This document shows positions 23,713-30,256 of a stretch of 30,521 nucleotides of DNA, piece by piece. The DNA comes from a virus. The translations under genes and the position numbers were made by a program. The stretch covers positions 1 through 30,521 of IMG/VR virus record IMGVR_UViG_3300033154_000080, one strand, 5' to 3'. A model generated the notes under the pieces. It was not told the origin of the DNA. It searched no databases and saw only the letters and a list, made by a program, of their open reading frames with translations. Each line of letters begins with the position of its first letter. The first letter of the stretch is position 1.

Positions 23713-24210
23713 ATGGCACTCGTCAACACTGTACAGAGATGGCTCAAGCAGCTCTTCATCGGCCCGGACCCGGCGGACGGTAGCTACAGCACGGACCTGC
23801 TCCGGATGTTCCAGGGCTGCGTAGAGGGCCCCCAGCTGGCCCTGGAGAGCAACGGAGCAGCGGCCACGGCGACCACCTACTTCTGGAAGGCCCGGACCAA
23901 TATCACCATCAAGAGCGCCCACCTGGTGCCCAGTGATGCCGGGGTTCAGAACGCAACCAACTTCTGCGACTACTTCCTCCAGACCGCTGCCGGGGCTGGC
24001 GGAGCGCTGACCAACGTCGGCACCGTCAGCACCAACGCGACGCTGGCCAACGGCAACATGGCTGCGGGCATCCCCTACGCGCTGACGCTGACGGCGGCAA
24101 GCGTGGACTTGGATGCTGGCGGTGTGATGGCGTACCAGGTTACGAAGACCGGAGCGGGTGGCCTGGCGATTCCGGCGCACAAGATGGTAGTGCACTACGA
24201 GGAGCGCTAG
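23713..24210 (+). CDS. Putative virion decoration protein
   Basis: This 165-residue protein is the last plus-strand gene before the convergence point. After a helical start (residues 3-16) it is beta-rich and dense in Ala, Thr, Gly and Asn (R-T-N-I-T-I-K-S-A-H-L-V-P-S-D-A-G, L-T-L-T-A-A-S-V-D-L-D-A-G-G-V), which is typical of small phage surface or decoration domains. No signal peptide is present. A head decoration or fibre-tip role is inferred from composition and position. Its TAG stop shares bases with the convergent endolysin stop. Confidence 0.55.
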   Translation: MALVNTVQRWLKQLFIGPDPADGSYSTDLLRMFQGCVEGPQLALESNGAAATATTYFWKARTNITIKSAHLVPSDAGVQNATNFCDYFLQTAAGAGGALTNVGTVSTNATLANGNMAAGIPYALTLTAASVDLDAGGVMAYQVTKTGAGGLAIPAHKMVVHYEER

Positions 24211-24950
24211 GTCCTGCAGGGGATGAAGTGGACCAGGCTACTATCCCGCGACTTCGCCGTACCTAGCAGCATCGCCTCCCAGCTGAACCTCGGCGTCACC
24301 CTGTGGGCGCCGGGGTCCCAACCTCCACCCGCATCGTCACGCCACCAAGGGCACACGTCCTCGTGCCCGAGCACCCCGACCCTGTTGTGCGGGATGCCGT
24401 GCCGGGTGCAGATGTCCAGCACGAGCTTGTAGCCGTTGACGTACTGCGCCTCGGTCAGCAGGAACTGACCACCCCACTGCACGAACTCGATGGAGACGCT
24501 GTTGTGGTTCGGTGACTTCGCGCCATGGGGCAGCAGGTCTAGCGGGTGGTCGAAGGTCACGGGGTCATAGAATGACTTCTCAGCTAGCCCCATGTTCAGG
24601 TCGACGTCGGCCCACGCCTCGGTCCACCAGCGCGGCGGTGGCATGCGCTTGTCCATGATCTTACGGTAGGTGCCCTTCCGGTAGCCCTGCGCCCAGGAGC
24701 GCATATCCTCACTGCCGTGGCACCTGACGTTGCCCCACGGGTCCATGCTGTAGGTGCTGAACACATCGCTGCCGGGCCTCTCGAACAAGATCCGACCCAG
24801 CCGGTCCAGTACGTCCTCGCCTCGGCGTTCGGCGTTCCGGAACGTCTGCCTGCCGGTGATGTGCAGGTAGACCCGGTCAACCTTCCTTTGAAACGTCGTT
24901 GACCTCGGCGTGCTCGTCACCGTCACAAACGGGAGCTTGCTGCAAATCAT
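24207..24950 (-). CDS. Endolysin, zinc amidase of the Amidase_2 type
   Basis: This 247-residue enzyme likely cuts the bond between N-acetylmuramate and L-alanine in peptidoglycan. Motif order fits Amidase_2: first zinc ligand H30 (V-Y-L-H-I-T-G), central N-S-V-S-I-E-F (150-156), then G-H196-E-D-V and W-D212-P-G, giving the H/H/D ligand set. The segment between H30 and N150 is longer than in short family members. No signal peptide is visible, so a holin would be needed. The start at 24950 has GGAG upstream and overlaps the previous gene by 74 bases. Substrate bond is inferred from the family. Confidence 0.75.
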   Translation of the reverse strand: MICSKLPFVTVTSTPRSTTFQRKVDRVYLHITGRQTFRNAERRGEDVLDRLGRILFERPGSDVFSTYSMDPWGNVRCHGSEDMRSWAQGYRKGTYRKIMDKRMPPPRWWTEAWADVDLNMGLAEKSFYDPVTFDHPLDLLPHGAKSPNHNSVSIEFVQWGGQFLLTEAQYVNGYKLVLDICTRHGIPHNRVGVLGHEDVCPWWRDDAGGGWDPGAHRVTPRFSWEAMLLGTAKSRDSSLVHFIPCRT

Positions 24951-25119
24951 CTATCCACTCCATGTCGTAGTTGAGCTTCGCTCTGTTAAATTCCCACCTG
25001 GAAGCGAAGAAGGCCACGGCTTGCATACCGGTCCACCTCACGACGTAGGCCCCGTCGTCGCAGCAGACCCCCTCGGCCGCTACGCGGCCACTGATGTGTC
25101 TCAGGTTGAAGCGGCGCAT
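24877..25119 (-). CDS. Unknown small protein
   Basis: This 80-residue protein starts at ATG 25119, inside the end of the radical SAM gene (25101), and ends inside the endolysin gene. An upstream in-frame start at 25203 is deep in the radical SAM gene and is less likely. The segment S-G-R-V-A-A-E-G-V with Y-V-V-R-W-T-G and W-E-F resembles a recurring small phage protein of unknown function. Two adjacent Cys (V-C-C-D-D) are present, and the C-terminus is acidic. No function is assigned. Confidence 0.55.
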   Translation of the reverse strand: MRRFNLRHISGRVAAEGVCCDDGAYVVRWTGMQAVAFFASRWEFNRAKLNYDMEWIDDLQQAPVCDGDEHAEVNDVSKEG

Positions 25120-26069
25120 CGCCGTGCCAGGAAGTGGTTGATCGCTGCACCGTATGGCGGGCATGTAGGAACCCGGCACTCCGGCCGGTACCCTCGAATC
25201 CATATCTGCTGGAACGATGCCGCCAGAGCATCACCGATCCAACCACCCGACGGTGACGTGTGGTGGTCGCAGAGGTAAACCCCCCCGTCCGACCCGATAG
25301 TGCCCAGGAAGTGTTGGAAGCGGCAGCCATCCTCCGACCGCCACTCGTGGGTCTCCCTGTGGACGACCCAGATCTTGAACTTCTCGTCCTGGAGGGCGTC
25401 CCTTACTCTGCATATCTCAACCAGCTCCCCGGTCCCATCCGGTGGTGGGCTGGCGATGTCAAACTTCACCCGGAGCGAGTCGGCCCCAGCCATCTTGGCC
25501 AGCCTGGCGCACTCGTAGACTTCGAGCGGCTTGTCCGGTACCACCACATACCCCACGTTGATCTTGAGCTTGCTGCCCCGGTTGTTCCTGATGTCATTGA
25601 GCCCGGAGATGTTGTCCAGTGCCTGCATGGAGTACTGGCTGACATGCACGTACTCGATGCGTGACAGCACGTCCCAGGTCTCCCCGTCCATCAGCGTGCC
25701 GTTCGTGAACAGGCCCACTTCGAGCCCTGCCTTGGTCAGGTCTCGCATGGCCAGCAGCGTTGCGTACTTCTTCATCAGCGGCTCTCCGACGAACCCGGAG
25801 AACTTCACCCGGGAGATACCGAGCCCCCCTATCTCGCAGTCGATCAACCCCCTTGTGATCAACGATATGTTCCCGACGTTGATCTTGTTTGGCAGCTTGA
25901 GGGTGCTCAGCCGCTTCCCGATGCACCACGAACAGTCAAGGTTGCAGCTGCTAGACATCTGGATCTCCACCTCGTATGGAGGGAAGGGCTGGCCCAGCAT
26001 GTAGGCATCAAGGTAGGGCTTCTGCCCCGCAAGGAACAGGCGCTCGTAGTCGTTCAAGGAGTCTTGCAC
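25101..26069 (-). CDS. Radical SAM enzyme with SPASM-like C-terminus
   Basis: This 322-residue protein starts at GTG 26069 with GGAGG six bases upstream and overlaps the end of the dehydrogenase gene. C42-N-L-D-C46-S-W-C49 is the radical SAM C-x3-C-x2-C cluster motif, and G95-E-P matches the SAM-binding G-E-P position. Near the C-terminus, C249, C267, C298 and C303 could hold an auxiliary iron-sulfur cluster, as in SPASM or twitch enzymes, some of which dehydrogenate amino-sugars or modify peptides. No peptide precursor is visible nearby. Substrate unknown; sugar chemistry is inferred from neighbours. Confidence 0.8.
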   Translation of the reverse strand: MQDSLNDYERLFLAGQKPYLDAYMLGQPFPPYEVEIQMSSSCNLDCSWCIGKRLSTLKLPNKINVGNISLITRGLIDCEIGGLGISRVKFSGFVGEPLMKKYATLLAMRDLTKAGLEVGLFTNGTLMDGETWDVLSRIEYVHVSQYSMQALDNISGLNDIRNNRGSKLKINVGYVVVPDKPLEVYECARLAKMAGADSLRVKFDIASPPPDGTGELVEICRVRDALQDEKFKIWVVHRETHEWRSEDGCRFQHFLGTIGSDGGVYLCDHHTSPSGGWIGDALAASFQQIWIRGYRPECRVPTCPPYGAAINHFLARRCAAST

Positions 26070-27040
26070 GGCGGCCTCCGTGGGTTGTTGGCTGCTCGGG
26101 CAGGGTCGGCGTCGGAGTACTCCCGGCAGCCGGCAGGGAAGTCAGCTGCGAGCACCCCAAGTCTATCGCAGATATTCCAGATGGGAGGGTGATCCTCCCG
26201 AGCATGGAAGTCCAGTGGTGCACCGAGCATGGAGCAGACCTCGGTGCACCTCTCCTGCACCCACTGCACGCCACGTGGGTCTGCGCAGTCGGTCTCCTTT
26301 ACCTGCATGTTCCAGTTCAGCACCCCGTCGAGGTACCAGGCGACCGCGAGACCGTGCGGGATGCCGTGCTCCGCGGTCCATTGGTAGCTCATCCCGTGGG
26401 CCAGCGTGGTGCCGGCGATGGCGATGGCTCGGCCGGACAGGTTGGCAGCGTGCATCATGGCTCGCCGGAAGTCGGTGTCGGGGCGTCGGACCGACATGAT
26501 GAGGTTCTCCACGCACAACCCGATGCACTCCCGGCTGTAGCACCTCGACTCCGCCGTGCTCTGGATCGACCAGAGCGACTCGATGCCCTGGCAGAGCGCG
26601 TCAAGCCCGCTCGCAGCCGCGACCTCCTGCGGCATGGTCATGGTCAGCTCGGGGTCCAGAACGGCGTAGTCGGCCTCCTCGCAAGCCACGGACTCCTTCA
26701 CGCCGTCTCGGTAGACCGTGGCGAACGGGGTCATCTCCGCCCCGGAGCCGGCGGTGGTAGGGGCGACGATGAGCGGGACGTTCGTGTCGCGATGCAGGAG
26801 CTTCGCAACATCCATCGCACTCCCACCACCGACGCCGACCACAGCATCATAGTGCGTCTCGATCTTGCCACGCTTGACGAGGCTGGCTGGTGGGTTGGGA
26901 GCAACCTGGAAGTGACAGTCCACCGGGATGTCCAGGCCCACCCGTGCGTCCAGCCCCGTCACCAGGAGCACCTTCTCCGCCCCCATCTCCCGCACCAGCT
27001 CCTCGATCACCCGGACCGACCCGTGGAGTACCTTGGTCAT
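26054..27040 (-). CDS. Iron-type alcohol dehydrogenase, phosphonoacetaldehyde reductase-like
   Basis: This 328-residue protein starts at ATG 27040, overlapping the previous stop (TGATG). It has the group III dehydrogenase nucleotide motif G-G-G-S-x-x-D-V-A-K (71-80), P-T-T-A-G-S-G (95-101), and metal positions D147, H215 and H229, with Gln151 where a His is common. The pattern D-A-L-C-Q-x-I-E-S-x-W-S-x-x-S-T and G-I-P-H-G resembles, from memory, phosphonoacetaldehyde reductases, which reduce phosphonoacetaldehyde to 2-hydroxyethylphosphonate. No PEP mutase was seen in the window, so another aldehyde is possible. It is shorter than typical family members of about 380 residues. Confidence 0.72.
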   Translation of the reverse strand: MTKVLHGSVRVIEELVREMGAEKVLLVTGLDARVGLDIPVDCHFQVAPNPPASLVKRGKIETHYDAVVGVGGGSAMDVAKLLHRDTNVPLIVAPTTAGSGAEMTPFATVYRDGVKESVACEEADYAVLDPELTMTMPQEVAAASGLDALCQGIESLWSIQSTAESRCYSRECIGLCVENLIMSVRRPDTDFRRAMMHAANLSGRAIAIAGTTLAHGMSYQWTAEHGIPHGLAVAWYLDGVLNWNMQVKETDCADPRGVQWVQERCTEVCSMLGAPLDFHAREDHPPIWNICDRLGVLAADFPAGCREYSDADPARAANNPRRPPCKTP

Positions 27041-27915
27041 CAGAAGCCCCAGTCCGCATAGCGTGTGCCCAGCATGTCCAGCGCGCCCTTGACAGCCTTC
27101 TCGATGCTGACTGTGACGCGGTTCCGCCACCACTTCGCAGCAGCAGCAGCCTGCGCATCACGCTCGTCGTCGGACAGCTCGACCGTCGTCATGAGCAGGT
27201 CCACTAGGTCCTCGTAGCGCGCCGACGGCACGGGGCACCCAGGCCACATCTTCCGGTACATCTCAGAGTCCTCGATCACCGACAGGCTGCCGTTGCTGAG
27301 CAGGTACCCACACCTCATCGGGTTGAACATGTCGTAGTCGTAGAAGAGGGGGTAGGGCAGGACCTTGGACATCGCAGCGATGCGGTCTCGATGCTTGCCC
27401 CACATCCCGTTGCCTGAGTTCTCTACATGCTTGCCGTACCTCTCCAGCTGCCCAAGGATGAGCGCGCGACGTGGGCTCATCGCTCCGACGAAGAAAAAAT
27501 CCACGGGCTTCTTGGCCTGCTGCTCGTACCTCTCCCACACCGGATGGTACTCGATCGGAGCGTGTATTGACTGGATGCCCTCCGCCGCCAGCTGCCAGTA
27601 GTTGCTCTCGAACGGGGTCCAGATGGCAGCCTGCTCACGCCACCAGTCCATCGCCTCGGCGCGCTCGCACTGCCGACCGAAGAGCCTGTCGTCCCCGATG
27701 ACCTCGGAGATCACCACGATGCGTGGCTTCGTGATCTGCTTGTCCTGGCTGCGGTCCCAGCCCATGAACAGCGGCACCCCCTTGTCGGGCCAGCCGTGAC
27801 GGTAGATGGTGCTCTCGATGCCAGCCGAGATGAGATGTGCATGGATCAGGTCCCGGTAGTCCTCCAAGGACCTCATCCTGCCACCGTAGCTGTACTGCAC
27901 GATGTCAAGTCTCAT
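27040..27915 (-). CDS. Putative GT-B-like glycosyltransferase
   Basis: This 291-residue protein has an N-terminal start V-Q-Y-S-Y-G-G and a C-terminal half with F-F-V-G-A-M-S-P-R-R, Y-L-L-S-N-G-S-L-S-V-I-E-D-S-E, then a repeated acidic/helical tail (E-L-S-D-D-E-R-D-A-Q-A-A-A-A). The pattern resembles CgeB-like or family 1 glycosyltransferase C-terminal domains, where the nucleotide-sugar donor binds. Motifs are loose, so the fold call is moderate. It is translationally coupled on both sides (ATGA with the nucleotidyltransferase, TGATG with the dehydrogenase), implying joint expression. Confidence 0.5.
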   Translation of the reverse strand: MRLDIVQYSYGGRMRSLEDYRDLIHAHLISAGIESTIYRHGWPDKGVPLFMGWDRSQDKQITKPRIVVISEVIGDDRLFGRQCERAEAMDWWREQAAIWTPFESNYWQLAAEGIQSIHAPIEYHPVWERYEQQAKKPVDFFFVGAMSPRRALILGQLERYGKHVENSGNGMWGKHRDRIAAMSKVLPYPLFYDYDMFNPMRCGYLLSNGSLSVIEDSEMYRKMWPGCPVPSARYEDLVDLLMTTVELSDDERDAQAAAAAKWWRNRVTVSIEKAVKGALDMLGTRYADWGF

Positions 27916-28640
27916 CCCTCACCCCCTACCCAGCGCCGCGCCCGTTGCTTGCGCCAGGTGACGAGTTGCTCCCACTCGTCGAAGTCCTCGGTCCAGTCCT
28001 CCCACTCCACCCACGTCGGGCAAAATCCGATGGCGTGGACGTTGAGCGGGACCCCGACGATGGAGCGGTAGACTTGCCATGGAGAGCCGACCATCCATGA
28101 CGGACGCCCAGGGCCTACGGGATCTGCGAGCGCATCGTCGAGCGCCTCCTCCATCCCGTCGCGCAGTAGCTGATACTTCTGCTGTGCGCAGGTGATAGAC
28201 CACACCTCGCCAGCCCCGCTACCAGTCAGCCCGCTACCGCTCTGCCTCCCGAAGAACCGGATCACTTCCTGATCGGCGAGGGCTTCCATGCGGTCGAACA
28301 GGTCGTCGGAGTACCAGACGTCACCGAGCAGGACCAGCAGGCAGCCCTCGTCAGGCCACAGGTCTTGCGATGCGTTCAGCGACTCGACCCAGGACTTGCA
28401 TCCCTCGTGGTCCTCCTTGATCTCCACCGACTGGACGAAGTTGTGCTCGACGATGGGGTCGTTGTGGTTGACCAGCAGCACCGGCTTGATCCCGCGCTCG
28501 ATGCACTGCCGGATGATCCTGTCCAGCAGGACCTCGTCGTTCTCGTCAGGCTCGGGGGTGCAGAGCTGCTTGCGGATCCCTCCGCTCTCCTCCTTGAACC
28601 GCGTACCCCTGCCGCCTGCTGTGATCAGTGCGGTTTTCAC
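27912..28640 (-). CDS. Nucleotidyltransferase (NTP-transferase type)
   Basis: This 242-residue enzyme starts at GTG 28640 with GGGAGGTG upstream and overlaps its neighbour by GTGA. An upstream in-frame ATG (28718) lies inside the glycosyltransferase gene and encodes a basic tail, so it is rejected. Residues 5-14 (L-I-T-A-G-G-R-G-T-R) form the nucleotide-binding loop, K24 matches the conserved Lys, and L-L-G-D107 matches a metal-binding Asp. The family makes nucleotide-activated sugars or alcohols such as CDP-choline. The activated group is unknown; a sugar phosphate or a phosphonate are both consistent with the neighbours. Confidence 0.72.
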   Translation of the reverse strand: MKTALITAGGRGTRFKEESGGIRKQLCTPEPDENDEVLLDRIIRQCIERGIKPVLLVNHNDPIVEHNFVQSVEIKEDHEGCKSWVESLNASQDLWPDEGCLLVLLGDVWYSDDLFDRMEALADQEVIRFFGRQSGSGLTGSGAGEVWSITCAQQKYQLLRDGMEEALDDALADPVGPGRPSWMVGSPWQVYRSIVGVPLNVHAIGFCPTWVEWEDWTEDFDEWEQLVTWRKQRARRWVGGEG

Positions 28641-29311
28641 AATGCACCTCCCTGGCTGTACGGGTGGGCGTCGATGGCGGTGAAGATTGCCTTCCCGACG
28701 TGCCCCGTCACCGGCCACAGGCTGGCGAAGACCCTACCGAGCTTGTACATGTCGCGGTAGTAGCGCTGGATAGCCCAGTCCTCTTGCAGCTCCTCGAGTC
28801 CGATCGACTTGTCGGGGTTGAGGACGTGGATCGGGTGGAAGAACGGGTGGTATCCGTGCCCCGTCATCGGTACGTGGTTGGACAGCGCGATGAACACCTC
28901 CCTACTGTAGGCGACCATGGCCCCGCCGAGGTAGCAGTGCTCCGGCAGCTCAACGACCTGCTTGGTAGCCAGCTCCCACTTGCCGGGTGGCAGCCTCCCG
29001 CCGAAGCCCCGGCCGTTGCACTTCTTGCTGACAAGGGCGCCGACGATGGCGCTCCGCTGGTAGGCCTCGAGTGCCAGGTAGTCGAGGTCACCCTGCCGGA
29101 AGAGCACGTCGTGATCGAGCTGGATCATAACGTCCTTCCCGGTAGCTAGGAAATTCATGGCACTACGAGCACGGGCCCGGTTGACCGCGGCGTCGGGCGG
29201 CTCCCAGGTGGTGCTCCAGTCGTATCTTGAACGGTCCCGTTCGACGTTGATTGCCTCGACGACTCCGTGGTGGAGCCCGCCGTAGCAGAGGACTGACAGG
29301 TGTGGTCTCAT
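28637..29311 (-). CDS. GT-A-type glycosyltransferase
   Basis: This 224-residue protein starts at ATG 29311 with GAG upstream and overlaps its neighbour by ATGA. The N-terminal strand (L-S-V-L-C-Y-G-G) precedes an R-A-R-A-R-S-A helix, then I-Q-L-D68-H-D70-V-L-F, the position of a GT-A metal-binding D-x-D. Further hits include L-G-G-A-M-V-A-Y-S-R and F-F-H-P-I-H, and E-D-W after the acceptor region, typical of GT2-like folds. It is small, with no membrane segment. Donor and acceptor unknown. Likely acts on a product of the nucleotidyltransferase next door. Confidence 0.62.
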   Translation of the reverse strand: MRPHLSVLCYGGLHHGVVEAINVERDRSRYDWSTTWEPPDAAVNRARARSAMNFLATGKDVMIQLDHDVLFRQGDLDYLALEAYQRSAIVGALVSKKCNGRGFGGRLPPGKWELATKQVVELPEHCYLGGAMVAYSREVFIALSNHVPMTGHGYHPFFHPIHVLNPDKSIGLEELQEDWAIQRYYRDMYKLGRVFASLWPVTGHVGKAIFTAIDAHPYSQGGAL

Positions 29312-29757
29312 GAGTCTCCTCGTTTCGCTAGTCGGTCGTAGAGGACCACGTTAACCGTGGCCGCCAGGTTCAAGCATCCGATCGTCGGCACCCGCACCAC
29401 GTGTTGGCATGACGTCAGCACGTCATCTCCAAGGCTGCCGTCCTCGGGGCCGAAGATGTACAGCGCCCGGTGGGGGTGGACGAAGTGGTGGAGTTGAACA
29501 TCCCCCGTAACCTCGATGGCGATTGCTTGGCAGCTGTGGGGGACCAGGTCATGCAGCCGATCCACCGTGATTAGCGGGCTGCCTCTGCCATAGCGGTGCA
29601 CATCGGTCGGGATGCCACCGAGCCTGACGGACTTACCCCACCGGGGCCCCTCCATGGCCACGAATGCAGCGCCGAAGCAATGTGCAGCCCGGAGTACCCC
29701 GCCCACGTTGATCGGGTTCTTCGGGTGGTACAACCCGACCGCTGAGTACCCACGCAT
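29308..29757 (-). CDS. TrmL-like SPOUT RNA methyltransferase
   Basis: This 149-residue protein starts at ATG 29757 after GAGGGAGGG; the longer frame upstream overlaps the next gene and is rejected. The trefoil-knot motifs are all present: N14-P-I-N17-V-G-G-V-L-R23, F-G-P-E-D-G-S-L-G (102-110) and V-P-T-I-G-C-L-N-L-A-A-T-V-N-V (123-137). Length and order match TrmL, which puts a 2'-O-methyl group on the tRNA wobble base. The usual S-L-N-V-S of motif 3 reads C-L-N-L-A here. A host or phage RNA target is inferred. No tRNA gene is in the window. Confidence 0.8.
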   Translation of the reverse strand: MRGYSAVGLYHPKNPINVGGVLRAAHCFGAAFVAMEGPRWGKSVRLGGIPTDVHRYGRGSPLITVDRLHDLVPHSCQAIAIEVTGDVQLHHFVHPHRALYIFGPEDGSLGDDVLTSCQHVVRVPTIGCLNLAATVNVVLYDRLAKRGDS

Positions 29758-29801
29758 TAACCCTCCCTCGTGACGCTGTAAGGCGTCCTGGTTTTCGGGG
29801 T

Positions 29802-30089
29802 CTACCCCCCGGGACTGGGCCAGGACATCGTGGCGGTCGCTGAGGAGGGGTCTAGGCCCTCCTCCTCGGGCTCTGGCGCCAAGCCTCGTCTGGCCCGGTG
29901 GGCTGTCACCGCCGCGGTGTTTCGGAACTGGTAGAGCGGGCACTTCGGAGCGGTACATTCCTCCACCTCCTTCCGAACACCACACATGCACTCGAGGCAG
30001 TGGGCCTTGATGGCAGCGCTACGGTTCCCACCTTCCGCACGCTTGAGTAGGTTCCTGTGATAACTGTTGAATATCGTTCGAGTACTCAT
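29802..30089 (-). CDS. Small Cys-rich zinc-type protein
   Basis: This 95-residue protein starts at ATG 30089 and couples to the preceding gene by ATGA. C31, C34, C36, C45 and C50 form H-C-L-E-C-M-C-G-V-R-K-E-V-E-E-C-T-A-P-K-C-P-L, a pattern that recurs in small phage proteins (C-L-D-C-C-x-G ... E-V-R-x-C-x4-C-P-L) and suggests one zinc or iron-sulfur site. The C-terminal 35 residues are Pro/Glu-rich and probably disordered. Function unknown; a nucleic-acid or protein-binding role is possible. Confidence 0.65.
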   Translation of the reverse strand: MSTRTIFNSYHRNLLKRAEGGNRSAAIKAHCLECMCGVRKEVEECTAPKCPLYQFRNTAAVTAHRARRGLAPEPEEEGLDPSSATATMSWPSPGG

Positions 30090-30256
30090 GTCGGATTCTC
30101 CAGGGCTGCCACCGCTTTGCGGTATGCTGTATGCAGGTCTGCTGCCTCTCCGATCGTAAGTCGTGGAGTGGCTGGTATACCGTTGGAGCAGTAGATGAAT
30201 GGCTGCAGCTTTACGGTCAGCTCCTTCAGTAATGCGATGGCTGCGTCATGTGTCAT
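30086..30256 (-). CDS. Unknown 56-residue protein
   Basis: It starts at ATG 30256, overlapping the nuclease stop by ATGA; the longer upstream frame to 30310 lies inside the nuclease gene. The protein is helical with T-H-D-A-A-I-A-L-L-K-E-L and A-D-L-H-T-A-Y-R-K-A-V-A-A-L. No family is recognised. Its tight coupling to a nuclease and a Cys-rich protein places it in the replication/repair side of the minus-strand operon. Confidence 0.55.
   Translation of the reverse strand: MTHDAAIALLKELTVKLQPFIYCSNGIPATPRLTIGEAADLHTAYRKAVAALENPT

Noticed and set aside
26054-26250. Programmed frameshift joining the dehydrogenase and the radical SAM gene
   Set aside because: The 16-base overlap is explained by ordinary translational coupling, with a good GGAGG before GTG 26069. 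No slippery run was seen.
25976-27061. 361-residue plus-strand frame opposite the dehydrogenase gene
   Set aside because: Antisense shadow of the dehydrogenase, which has clear nucleotide and metal motifs on the minus strand.
29772-29787. Small hairpin GACGC-N6-GCGTC between the methyltransferase and the Cys-rich gene
   Set aside because: Only five base pairs and a short gap. On the minus strand, where these genes read, no T run follows, so a terminator is not supported.
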